A DNA stretch of 64,000 bases from Rotaria sp. Silwood1 (lineage: Eukaryota > Rotifera > Eurotatoria > Philodinida > Philodinidae). A program made the translations under genes and the position numbers. Location of the stretch: assembly GCA_905250075.1 (NCBI GenBank), contig CAJNOP010000022.1, positions 630,612-694,611 of the forward strand. The letters run 5' to 3'. Of this stretch, positions 11,123 to 21,636 are shown one piece after another; the stretch's first letter is position 1; the number at the start of each line of letters is the position of its first letter. The notes beneath the pieces are model-generated. The model worked only from the letters and a program-made list of their open reading frames with translations. It was not told where the DNA came from and did no database searches.

Positions 11123-12509
11123 ATGTGCGAAACTATGTTTAATTTGCCCGTGCTGACAATACTTCTGATCATTCCACTGTGTGCTGGTCAAACCACTATG
11201 GTTTGCTACTCACAGACAGAGTGTGGCTGTTCAACGAAGCCAGTCATAATGAGTCGCATCGTAGGTGGAGAAAGTGCACTAGTCAACAGCTGGAGTTGGA
11301 CTGTGTCTTTGAAGATCGATGGTTCTTGGCTTTGTGGTGGAGCCATTCTATCAAGCTCATGGATAATCACAGCGGCGCATTGTATGGAAACAAACCCATC
11401 ACAAATTATAGTCTATGCAGGCTCAAATACTCTTTGGACAGGAAAACAGATTCGAACGGTGAGCAAAGTGATCGTTCATGAAAATTATGCTTCCAGCACG
11501 TTTGAAAATGATATTGCTCTTCTCTTACTCGAAAAACCATTCAATATGTCTGATCCAGCTGTGAAACAAATTTGTATGGCCAGTGTTGATGTAACAACTT
11601 TGCTTAACAATGAGTGGCCATCGCCTGGTACCAATGTAAGTTACACTTGTAGCTCTGTACATACTCCATAAAAAGTACTTCCATTACAGGTAGTTGCTGT
11701 CGGTTGGGGCACATTAACATTTAATGGAATTAATCCGACAGCTCTACAACAGGTGACACTACAGACGATTGCCTACACCGATGATACATGTAGCTCGGTG
11801 ATATTCAATAAGGACAAGCAATTTTGCGCCGGAGTACGCGGCGGTGGCAAGGGTAATTGTTCTTTTATGTATATTACGTTATAATCTCGTTCCTACTTCG
11901 ATAGATACATGCCAAGGTGACTCCGGCGGCCCTGTAATGATGTTCACACAAAGCAAGCAATGGGTGTTACTTGGTATTACCAGTTATGGCACCGGATGTG
12001 CCTTGCCAGAATACATGGGAGTGTACACTCGAGTCACCACATATGAAAGCTGGATCCTAACAAAAACATCACGCATAGTCAAGTATGCTAACAGTTCGGA
12101 TCCATTACTCAATAATACGAACCCCGCAACTACAGCGTCCACGTTCCGAACCTCCACCAGTACAGCTTCCACGTTCAGAGTCTCCACAACAACGGGTTCC
12201 ACGGCTCAAACCCTCACGACTACACTTTCCACGTCCCGAGTCCCTTCAACTACACGCTCCACGTCGAGAGTCCCTTCAACTACAAGCTCAACGTCCCGAG
12301 TCCCTTCAACTACACGCTCCACGTCCCGAGTCCCTTCAACTACACGCTCCACATCACGAGTCCCTTCAACGACAGGTTCCACGTCCCGAATCCCTTCAAC
12401 TACCCACTCTACGTCCCGAGTCCCTTCAACGACGCGCTCCACGTCCCGAGTCCCTTCAACTACACGCTCCACATCACGAGTCCCTTCAACTACAGGTTCC
12501 ACGTCCTGA
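11123..12509 (+). CDS. Secreted trypsin-like serine protease with Ser/Thr-rich repeat tail
   Basis: Three exons join in frame: 11123-11635, 11690-11852 and 11905-12509, giving about 426 residues. A signal peptide comes first (the alternative start at 11135 gives a cleaner one), with cleavage near LCAG. The activation site is SRIVGGESA. The S1A catalytic triad is complete: His in TAAHC, Asp in [12 protein letters not shown], Ser in CQGDSGGP. The residue six before the Ser is Asp, the trypsin S1 pocket residue, so cleavage after Lys/Arg is expected. After the protease domain (ends near [13 protein letters not shown]) a tail of 10-residue [14 protein letters not shown] repeats begins. Such tails are normally heavily O-glycosylated. 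The frame stops at a TGA (12507-12509) formed inside a repeat unit; see the separate entry on the tail. The role is likely digestion or extracellular defence, which is inference. Confidence 0.9.
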
Positions 12510-12720
12510 ATTCCTTCAACTACAAGCTCAACGTCCCGAGTCCCTTGAACTACACGCTTCACGTCCCGAGTCCCTTCAACTACACGCTCCATGTCCAGAG
12601 TCCCATCAACAACACACTCTACGTCCTAAGTCCCTTCAACTACACGCTCCACGTCCAGAGTCCCTTCAACTACACTTTCCACGTCACGAGTCTCTTCAAC
12701 TACACGCTCCACATCTCGAA
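12220..12720 (+). repeat. 30-bp coding minisatellite ([10 protein letters not shown]), partly decayed
   Basis: About 17 copies of a 30-nt unit centred on ACGTCCCGAGTCCCTTCAAC run from about 12220 to 12720, with more divergent units from 12130. The first half is translated as the mucin-like tail of the protease. The second half stays in the same frame but contains stops at 12507, 12546 and 12627. Each falls at a place where the unit normally has CGA, TCA or CGA. The long open frames in the other frames and on the minus strand over this array are only by-products of a stop-free 30-nt period. Confidence 0.9.
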
Positions 12721-12890
12721 CCTTCACAGCTACAGCTTCTAACTTTTGAATCTTCACAACTACAGCTTCCACGATTACATCTCTCACAAATCGAAACTCA
12801 AGCATGACCAATATGATAAGTTCTAGTACCACAAGACACCTGCGAACATCTTCACCAGCCAACACTAAAGAAACGCAAAGTTCAATATAG
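12510..12890 (+). pseudogene. former C-terminal part of the protease tail, now after stop codons
   Basis: Reading on in the protease frame past the TGA at 12507 gives repeat units and then a non-repeated Ser/Thr-rich stretch ending at TAG 12888-12890. This is interrupted by TGA 12546, TAA 12627 and TGA 12747, and there is no frameshift anywhere in 380 nt. The preserved frame and the Ser/Thr-rich composition after the array suggest that the ancestral protein was about 125 residues longer. At present it would be 3' UTR. Confidence 0.6.
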
Positions 12891-14627
12891 AACTGCAACA
12901 TCTTTTGTATGGCTGTTATTGATATTGATGACCACAGTGACTGCATCTGCAATGTTAGTAGACACTAGGCGAACAAGGATCTCCTCGCCTGTAGAGCATC
13001 TGCCTCGTGTTAGTCAACTGGAATCATATTTTTTGAGGCTTCAGTTACCGATTGCACATCAGCGGTGAGCTAGGCAAATTTTGCGCTATGACCGATGTTT
13101 TGAATAAATTTTTCTTGTGCTCATGCTGCGGGTGGTTTTTGAGTTCCTCTTTTTTTTGTTCAAAAATTCAAGTCCGTTCATGTGTGATGCTGTTCTTTGA
13201 CGTTGCTTTCCTATACTCTACAAACCATAATGCATCTGTGAACTTTGGTTTTTGAGGTATCATTGTTGCTCTTCTCATGACGTGGAATAACAGCTATGGG
13301 AACAGACCCTTACTTAAAATGCAGGCATGTTCTCATTTTGAGGACGTGCATTTACTACGTTTGATTGCGTTAAAGTGATCGAGTAATGAAGACAGGTGAT
13401 GTAGAGACTTATAGTGTATTCTCTGGCAACCTCTATATTACTCCCAATGCGTCCATCGGAAAGATTTTTTGAGGAATTTTTGTTTTTTTTATCTCAATTA
13501 TTTCTCGATTGAGTACGTCTGAAGATGAGCTTTGAGTGTGGGTGTGGGTGTACGATATTGATCTCTTCGAGTAGTCGTTTCTTTCTTGTTTCATGAATTC
13601 CACGCACTAACCAGTCTTTCAAGGGTACGAATGTTGAGTGCGAGTGAAGCGAGTGTGTGCATGGAATCGTTGTGAATGAATAGAAGCAGTACACCTGCAT
13701 ATCCACACTCTAAAAGGTCACTCATCCTTTTTCTTATTGCCAGATAATATTAATTATTCGGTGCATGCATCTGTAAATCTCTTCACCAGTTCATGTCCAA
13801 TAAGAGACAAGCATTGATGATAGTAGAGATCCAATCTGAAATCTTGCTTTTTTTCCTTTGCCTAGCCTGCACTGTATATAATTGAAAATCCAGCTACAAC
13901 AAACTATTTAGAGGAAAGAGATTAAACACCTATTGACAAAATGGTGTCTTTTCAGATAAATTAAGAATTGAATATTTCTGCTTCAGTGACTATAGTACAT
14001 AAATCTGCTTAGAATTAGACTACTCTTATAAGTCTCTTGAGAAGCACAAAATATGAGCTCAAATTCAATGGAATACTTCCAGAGAATCATTCTCTGTATC
14101 TTTCGAACATCGTTCAGTAATGTAACACCTATGGAAACAGAGTTTTGAAATTCGCATTTTCCTCTGCCAGAATTGAATCGAAGATAGTGGATAAAAAAGT
14201 ACTAGATGCAAACGATACCCAATATGCTTCATTGTCTCCCTGTGCTTTCGCTAACTAGCTATCCGAAGTTGCAACTCTAAAGTTTGACTTTGATTTGAAA
14301 TATGTCGATATTTGTATTGCGAAAGAAATACCGATATCAAGCAAAATTTAATTTCATAACATGTCTTTAAGAAATCGAATTTCGTTTATTGTTAAAAAAT
14401 TTATGCATGCATCGTAATCTTTAACTGTTAGGATTCCTTTTCTTATTGAACAAGTAGGTATCATGACGAAAATGCTGATCTTGTTCCATAAAATTGTTAT
14501 CTTATTAATTTTTTTCTGTACATTTTCAAGCACGGAATAAGGGTGAGACAAACGAGAAAAGAATGATTCAGGAGAATTTTTTGTTTTTTTGTTATTTCTG
14601 CACTTAGCAACCGTTGTCGATTGAGTG
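12891..14627. other. intergenic; contains a TGTGGG-like block
   Basis: No gene recognised. TGAGTGTGGGTGTGGGTGTA at 13533-13552 holds two perfect TGTGGG units. A related GAGTGCGAGTGAAGCGAGTG run lies at 13633-13654 and a CA-rich arm (ATATCCACACTC) at 13698-13709. The rest is AT-rich with only short open frames. Confidence 0.45.
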
Positions 14628-14901
14628 CTAATCTCCTCCATTGACGCTGCACTTGCAATACAGATAGCCGAAACCTTTACAAACTTCCTTAACACTATTC
14701 ACACCAGGGTTTTTCTTAATACAATTCTCTTCACATTCATCGGAATTGGTTGGTCATTTACACGAGCCAGCTTCTGTTTGATCGGTTGATGAAAAACAAA
14801 GAAGACTTGAAAAAATGTTGACTCATTCAACAGTGACACTTAAAGATTTGATCAGCAACAATTAGGACCAGTAAGAAATTGACGAGAAAAGTACGAGCCA
14901 T
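14628..14901 (-). pseudogene. small secreted six-cysteine defensin-like (CS-alpha/beta) gene with an in-frame TGA
   Basis: On the minus strand an ATG at 14901 opens a strongly hydrophobic leader (MARTFLVNFLLVLIVADQ), exon 1 being 14840-14901. A 34-nt GT-AG intron (14806-14839) restores the frame of exon 2 (14628-14805, stop TAG 14628-14630). The predicted mature part has six cysteines spaced C-x8-C-x3-C-x13-C-x7-C-x-C. The CxxxC plus CxC pair is the signature of the cysteine-stabilised alpha/beta fold of invertebrate and fungal (plectasin-type) defensins. A TGA (14754-14756) falls two codons after the first cysteine. All six cysteines exist without it, so a single-codon break is the only obvious lesion. 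The intron is shorter than any other here, so the splice model is tentative. Alternatives: a recent pseudogene, an assembly error, or an allele. The family assignment rests on cysteine spacing only. Confidence 0.55.
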
Positions 14902-17900
14902 CCTGGATGCTTCGAATGATGTGGTTATAGATCAAATTTATTGATGATAAGACAGATTGTATGAATTCGATTTCAAAATTCTAAATCCATCACTATTTAT
15001 ATTTATATTGTACTAAGAGAAAGAATACGTATCCGCATTAATTTCAAGTATGCAATCAAAATTAAAGTTGCATTTTTCTCTATAGATTGATTCAAGCGAA
15101 AGTTCACAAGCCGTGTTTTAATTGAGAAGTCCTCACTGAACAGTATATTCATGGATATTATGCATGGTATCATGAAATATCAGTGCAGAAATTTTATTAA
15201 ATAAATTCATCAATATTCTCGTGGCACTTTCATTACACTAGACAACTCTATCACGCATAAATGCATTGTACTTTACATCTATTAAGTTACAGATGGATTC
15301 GAATTTCTCCGTTATTATTCATTCTTAAGCTGGGTCGAATTCATTCATGACTGTTCCTTATGTATTATCGAATATGCCGCTGTATTATACAACTTGCGAG
15401 AACATTCATTGAGAATTTTCTGAATACTATTAAGATGCAGGTGTGTGTATGTCTAGAGTTTGGTGGGTGTGACAAAACTAAGGTGCAGGCAATTCAAACT
15501 TCGAGCAAAATTTTTTTTTCGTATTTTTTTTATATCGTTTGATAGAGTGGTAGCTGCTGATCACGAAAATCTACTTTTTAGCCTTAGCAAATGCCTCCTT
15601 CCGGTTGAAAAATACGAAATACTACAAGAGTGTCGTTTTTTCAGAAAAGACATTTTTTGCAAAAATGTGCCAAATTTTCTACTTTGTTCTTTTTTCCAGC
15701 TTCTGAAAATAATTTTTTCAGATTTAGCATGAAAAACTGAATATAGACAAGTTGCTAAATCGACTCTAAACCGAAAACTCTGTTGGTGGTGGCAGTTCGA
15801 ATCTCGTCAAGTGCACTAGGTATAAGTAGATTTTGTAAATCTATCTAGTTTTTCTGTGTGGCTGATGGAATCAAATCTTTTGTCTCATTCAATTCATCAT
15901 ACTATGAGTCAAAAAAGTACGATTCGTTTTTTTTCTTATATCACTTAGTTCCTGAGAAAATCCAGTTTTCCAAAAATCTGGCCTAAATCACCTAGTATTT
16001 CTCGATTTTGTCGGTCAAAACAGAACTTTTATGCAATAAGGTGGTTATATTCGGAATCAGCGTGAAAAACGCAATCGAATCACGTATTTTATATTGATTT
16101 TGAATGATTTCGGATTTTTTCGGTTTCTTATCGGAGACGGGAGTCTGCTTATTGGTTTTTCACAATAATTGAAGAAAATTTTTTTCCTTGAAAAACTAAT
16201 GGAACTAAAACATGTCATCACCAATGAAGTAACGGGAGTAAAAAATTTTTGAGATTGATAATGGTACATTTCTAAATAGATATAATTGATATTTGTCCAT
16301 TTAAATACATTCATTGTATCAGTATGAGCATCGGTGTGGAGTGCAGATCATCTCTTCCCATACCCTCCCTTCTTACTATACTCATTCACTACGAACTAGA
16401 TGTTCATCTGCTAAAGTTTCATCATCACTAGAAGAAATATCGGAACGATCAAAATATACGTATTAGTCTTAATACATTCGAAAGAAGAATTTAGAGTAGT
16501 TGAGTGAGGGTATTAAATAGTGTACACCAAAGATCTTCATTGACACCGATATCTACATTCACACACCGACGACAAATTGTTCAATCATCATTTTTTGTGA
16601 TAAAGAAAGGTTGTGTCAGTGTGTTATAATATATATAGTAGCTAAATAAATGTATCGTACCTCCGGTAAATACTTCTAGATATACATTACTTTTAACTTT
16701 TAATATGAAAAACATTACTTGATGTCAGCAAATCCATTATGATTATGATCGAATTATATTATTGTTTAATCATGAATATAAACTAACTTAACTTTAGATT
16801 GTTGTTTGATGTTTTGCCTCACTTTGAATATTTCGAATTAATCTTTCTCTATTGTTGCGATCAAGTATTATTATTTTTAAAATAGTAAGCATTTATTGAA
16901 TTTCAATCGAGCACATATTTCTAGTTAATTATTGAATACGAAATAGTATTTGCTTTATGCATAAGAAGTATATCATTCATAAGAAAAACGTAGTGCATCC
17001 ATCATTTTATCACAACAAGACAGTTTTATTGCGTCCAATAAAGTATTTGTCCGTGACTATTTAACCACAAGAAAACATTGAATTGCAATGCGACTTGCTT
17101 TACTGATGCAAATATGATTTGTTTCGTGAGACTATTAAGAGAAAAATGAATACGTGATAGGTATCACTTGATTATGAAATCGAACAGCATCGGAAATAAG
17201 AAGACAATACCAATATGGATGGCAATCTTTATGAAGCCATAGTAGAACTTCACTTAATTTATATGATGCTTTAATTTCATCAACGCAAGATTAGTTTCGA
17301 TTATTTGACCAACAAAAGAAAAACAAGATGAGCTTGATTAGCAAGAGACTCTTTTTTTGTAATCTTTATTATACTTTTCCTATCAATAATAGAAATAAAA
17401 GATTGATGCGTCGATTAAAAGATAAACCATTATCATTCAGTTGTAATTCTTTTTCAACAAGTATCTTTATCCAGTTTTGTTAGAAATAAACTAGCTTCAA
17501 TCCACGACAAAGATTCCAAATAACTACTTAATTGTTATTTGTTTGTTGTTCAATGAGTAAATTTCAAGACGATGAGTTTTAGAAGCAGTTTCATCAGTTC
17601 AATCATTACATAACATACTGATCTACTCAGTTTTGTTTTTTGATTATCAACAATTGCTTTACGACTTCTGCTGTTTTTCAACATTATAAATTAATCTTCT
17701 TAAATAGCTAGACATCAATAAAAAAAAATGCAAAGCAATACTAGAAAAACTTATTGAAATAATTAATGAAAAAAACATTTTGTTGTTGCAAACTTTTCTT
17801 TATTCATGATATTTGATTTTTTTTAAAAACATTTTCCTTTCTTTAATGCCTATAGCAACATTAAAATGTTTGTTTGTTCTTGATAAAAAGAAAATGTCAC

Positions 17901-17910
17901 AATTATAAAA
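14902..17910. other. gene-free stretch of 3 kb
   Basis: I see no gene. A weak GT/CA block is near 16332-16372 (GGTGTGGAG, then ATCATCTCTTCCC, then ATACCCTCCC), and GT-rich DNA lies at 15441-15473. The open frames at 15360-15732 and 16057-16314 have no recognisable content. The rest is AT-rich. Confidence 0.4.
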
Positions 17911-19437
17911 CTAACGGGGTAAAAGATTATCAAGATCAGCAATAGAATAAGCATATACAGCCCAAACAGCTGCTGCTAGGTCAACATCAGTTGAATTAAG
18001 TACATTCATTGTATCACCCTTCGAATGATGATATGCAAAATAATCCCAATTATCATTAAGAAGTGATGCACCAGGAACTCCATGTTGCATCCATGGTCCA
18101 ATGTCTTCACCACCACCCCCTGACACCACTTGAGTTGCATTGATTGATGTCAATTGTTTTGATATGTTTTTTATAATCTAATTATAAAAGTTTTTCATTA
18201 GAAATATAAAGCCTTTTTCTTAAAAAACTAATTTTTATCTTACTTGTTGTGCTTCAGGTTTGCCTTGGAACTGCAAACCTTGTGGATGAAATACTCCAAG
18301 GTCTGATTCCATAACAATACTCATTTTCGATACTTCATTTTCATGCGCATTAAAATATTGATCAGCACCAACACCACCAAATTCTTCACATGACCATAGA
18401 ACACATCGTATTGTTCGTTTAGCTCGAATATTTAATGAATGAAGTAAAGAAAGAACAGTCCAAGAAATCATTGCACCACCACCATCATCCATAGCTCCTT
18501 TAAAACAAAAAAATTCAAATAAAGAAAAAAATATGAACAATTTACCTTGACCAACATCCCAGCTATCTAAATGACCACTAACAAGAACAGTTTCATCAGG
18601 TAATGTTGAACCTTTTACTTCAGCTACAAGATTATAACCAATAACATCAGGCAATGTTTGTGCTTCCATGTAGAGAAAAATTTCCATAGATTGATTTCGT
18701 TGTTGAAAACGATCAAGCATATCAGCATGTTCAACTGAAAGTGATCCAGCTGGAATTTTTGGATATGCTGGATCATATGCCATAACACCTGTATGTGGTG
18801 AATCAATTGAACGTGATGCAGCTGATCGACTAAGAGAAGCTAATGCTCCACATTTAGCAGCATGTGATGCTCCAGCAACACGATAACCAACAACAGGACC
18901 ATAACAACCAAGTGGTTGTGTTTGCCAATCACATTGAGGATTAAAAACAACAATTTTATTTCGAGCTTCTTCACATCTTGCATTTAATTCATCGAATGAT
19001 CGAACAACAAGTACAGGTGCTTGAATACCTTTTGGTCCCGTACCAACTGAATTACCTAAACCAAGCATTGACAATTTTGTATAACGGGGTTGAACCAATT
19101 GAGCGTGTTCTTCACCTCGTATCCAATGAGGTATTTGAACTTCTTCGATATGAACATTATCAAGACCTTCATCAATCATAGAATTTTGTACCCAATGAAC
19201 AGCTTTAGTTAATGATTCATTTCCACATAAACGAGGCCCTATTGTATCAGCTAATGCTGCTAAACGATTATAAGTTACACCACGAAATGCACCTCGAGTA
19301 ACTAATTCAATAATACGATCTGTTATCGTGTTTGATGATAAATAATTATTAATAGTAAATGAACGACTAGTTACACTTAGTATAGGAAATATAAGAAATA
19401 AGCATAACATCATTCTAGAGAAAAGAAAATTCATCAT
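17911..19437 (-). CDS. CPQ: Carboxypeptidase Q (plasma glutamate carboxypeptidase, peptidase M28)
   Basis: Three exons on the minus strand: 18546-19437, 18244-18497 and 17911-18177, with 48 and 66 nt introns. The product is 470 residues, against 472 in human. A signal peptide is present (MMNFLFSRMMLCLFLIFPIL). The M28 zinc-site pattern is complete: His/Asp in SGHLDSWDVGQGAMDDGGG, the catalytic Glu pair in WSCEEFGG, Asp in ESDLGVFHPQG, and the distal His in FAYHHSKGDT. The TIGPRLCGNESL block near residue 65 is typical of the family. The enzyme is a secreted or lysosomal dipeptidase that releases free amino acids from dipeptides. Splice phases are consistent and no lesion is seen. It is the last complete gene before the 100-N gap. 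Confidence 0.95.
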
Positions 19438-19623
19438 TATGATATGACAGAAAAAAAAAGAATTACATTCACTTTTAACAGATGTCTTGTCGCAAGAGCA
19501 GTATATTTGTTTTATTTTACTTACCTTGATTCTTTATCAAATGTCATAGAATGACTAAGTTATATTTATTATCAAGTCAAAAAATAAAGTTGTTCATTAT
19601 CACTCTTCTCAGGCTTTTTTTAT
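19438..19623. other. CPQ upstream region up to assembly gap
   Basis: Short AT-rich region carrying the likely CPQ promoter. No motif stands out. Confidence 0.4.
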
Positions 19624-19723
19624 NNNNNNNNNNNNNNNNNNNNNNNNNNNNNNNNNNNNNNNNNNNNNNNNNNNNNNNNNNNNNNNNNNNNNNNNNNNNN
19701 NNNNNNNNNNNNNNNNNNNNNNN
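19624..19723. other. assembly gap (100 N)
   Basis: Exactly 100 N, the conventional placeholder for a gap of unknown size. The first base after it begins an inverted repeat (see 19724-20860). Open frames drawn across it are artefacts. Confidence 1.
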
Positions 19724-20860
19724 CAGATGCCTTCTTCTGATTTCAAATATGTTTTGTTTAGAAATGCTATATAATGTTCTAATAAAAACGGTAGAAGGAT
19801 TTGAATTCCCATTAAGATTTAAGTAAGCTATCAAATTTTTAATATGTCTATTTTGTAGAAATCTAAGGTTTTCGAAAAACTCATGTTTGTGCATTTTCAT
19901 CTAAAACATTGCATATATGGACGACTCAATCAAATTAACTTCCAAAAAAATTCAGAAATTTCAAAATCAACTCTTTTCGAGATATAAGGCTATCTAGATC
20001 TGGATTCTATTGAAAGTTTCTTATCTCGAAGATATTTTGTTCAACAATATCTGAATTTTTTTAATGAAAACTAATCTAATTGGGTTCTGTATATGTGCAA
20101 AGTTTCAAATCGCAATTAGACAATACGAACTTTCCGAAAACGTGGAGTTTCTAGGAAATGAACATAATCAAAATTCAATGTCTTAAGAGGGAACTGTTCT
20201 AGGTGATATTTCGCATTTGAGATGAAACCTAAATCATTAAGTAGAATCTATTGAGTTTTAAAGAAACCTAGAAGGATTCTGCCCTATGTAGTGCCCTCTT
20301 CGAGTAATGACCGTTACACTGGAGTTTTTACTCTTGGCTTGGTATTGATAAAAAAAAATCAAGCAAACGAATTGTGGTCTAGAACTTAGCCTCCAGACAA
20401 TTCTTGAAATCAACAGAATCTTCTCGAAACTTCAGCCACAACGAGTAGTCTCTTCCGGAGATGAAAAAATCCTCAAAAAAGCTAGAGTTTCCATCTTTTT
20501 GGTGGAATATCATGCTTTTTGTGAGCCTGATAGTTCGAGAAGAGATGATTCTTTTTAGGTGAGATTTCTAGAAGATTTTAATGTTTTCAAGAACTGTCTA
20601 TGAACAAAGTTTCAGACCAAAATTCTTTTGTCCGATTTGTTTAAAATACATACGGCACCAAAGATGAAAAGTTCAATGTAGTGGCTACAATATCAATAGA
20701 GCAGCGCATGGGAAGAATCTTTCTAGGTTTCATTAAGTTTCAACAAGCCCTACGTAATGACTGAGGTCTTGTCTCAAACGCAATGTGTTACCTCGGGTAG
20801 TTCCTTCATTAGTTAAGTCTTCATAGGCAAAAATTCGTGAAAATCGAAAGAAGGCATCTG
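19724..20860. mobile_element. possible transposon bounded by about 21-bp inverted repeats
   Basis: CAGATGCCTTCTT at 19724-19736 is the exact reverse complement of AAGAAGGCATCTG at 20848-20860, and the match extends with small differences to about 21 bp (19724-19744 against 20839-20860). The 1.1 kb in between has no coding that I recognise. The left end coincides with the edge of the N gap, as expected if a longer repeat blocked assembly. The target duplication cannot be checked because of the gap. Confidence 0.35.
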
Positions 20861-21289
20861 AAGAGGTTCCCTTGTGAGTATTTTTTCTTTTTCTTCTATC
20901 TTTGTCAACACGGTACTATTTATTGACGATAACTAACAGTCAATCATTTAATGATTGCACTTTTCATTTGTGAAGTTATTGGCAAACATCAAGAAATATT
21001 TTATAAAAAAATTTTTCATAATGATACAAATATAATGAACTTTGAATAGTTAACAAATTGTCTGTGTTCATGAAATTCTGCGTTTTTGTTCTCTGTGCAA
21101 ATAATAGTAACTTAATACTTCGATTAATTGTAGTAAAATAGATTCATTCATTCATTTTTTTAAATCAAAATACAAAATTAATCAATTAAATTTTTTTTTA
21201 CTAGTGAGACTCAGATGAAACCAATAAGGTTTTATCTTAATCAACAACTGACTCTTTACGAAAAACAGCTTTTGATTGTCGTGATTGTG
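20861..21289. other. intergenic, nothing recognised
   Basis: AT-rich, no feature seen. Confidence 0.4.
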
Positions 21290-21636
21290 CGCAATTCTTG
21301 AATATATATCTACTTAAAGACGCTTATATGAAAAAATTAGAAGATATGAGTAATGATAAACAAGATCCACACACAGTTTCATCTCTTATAAATATACTTG
21401 TTGATAAAACTGGTGTTCGAATTGATCTACAAGATGATGATGATGATGTAATCAATTTAGCAGAACGCATCGGCAAACGTTCGTTGACAACATCAAAAAT
21501 TAATTTAGAAAGTGATGTACAACAAATAAAACGATTACGCAACAATACAGCTAATACAAATGTTTCTATTTTAAATACTGATTTTTATTGTTCTTTATAT
21601 CAATTCTTGATTATAATATTTGTAATATTAGATTAA
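21290..21636 (+). CDS. unrecognised acidic/helical open frame, possibly an orphan exon
   Basis: The frame from about 21298 to TAA at 21634-21636 has the codon choice of the real genes here (GAT, CAA, AAA, TTA) and encodes a charged segment with a run of five Asp (LQDDDDDVINLAERIGKRS). It ends in a hydrophobic stretch that could equally be read-through of a downstream intron. An AG acceptor-like sequence (TCTACTTAAAG) lies at about 21308-21318, so the coding part may be an internal or terminal exon. I do not recognise the family and find no partner exon nearby. It may be a fragment of a relocated or decayed gene. Confidence 0.3.

Noticed and set aside
12085..12807. 240-codon open frame of [10 protein letters not shown] repeats (and a 128-codon minus-strand frame) over the protease minisatellite
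   Set aside because: A 30-nt period without stops keeps several frames open automatically. Only the frame continuous with the protease domain has independent support.
14354..14695. 113-codon minus-strand frame overlapping the defensin-like gene
   Set aside because: It is a different frame over the cysteine-rich exon, which explains the sequence better and has matching cysteine spacing.
15786..15815. Possible tRNA gene from a B-box-like GTTCGAATC
   Set aside because: The T stem does not pair (GGCAG against CTCGT) and no A box, anticodon arm or acceptor stem could be drawn around it.
19551..19900. Open frames drawn through the 100-N gap
   Set aside because: Most of their residues are undetermined, so they are artefacts of the gap.
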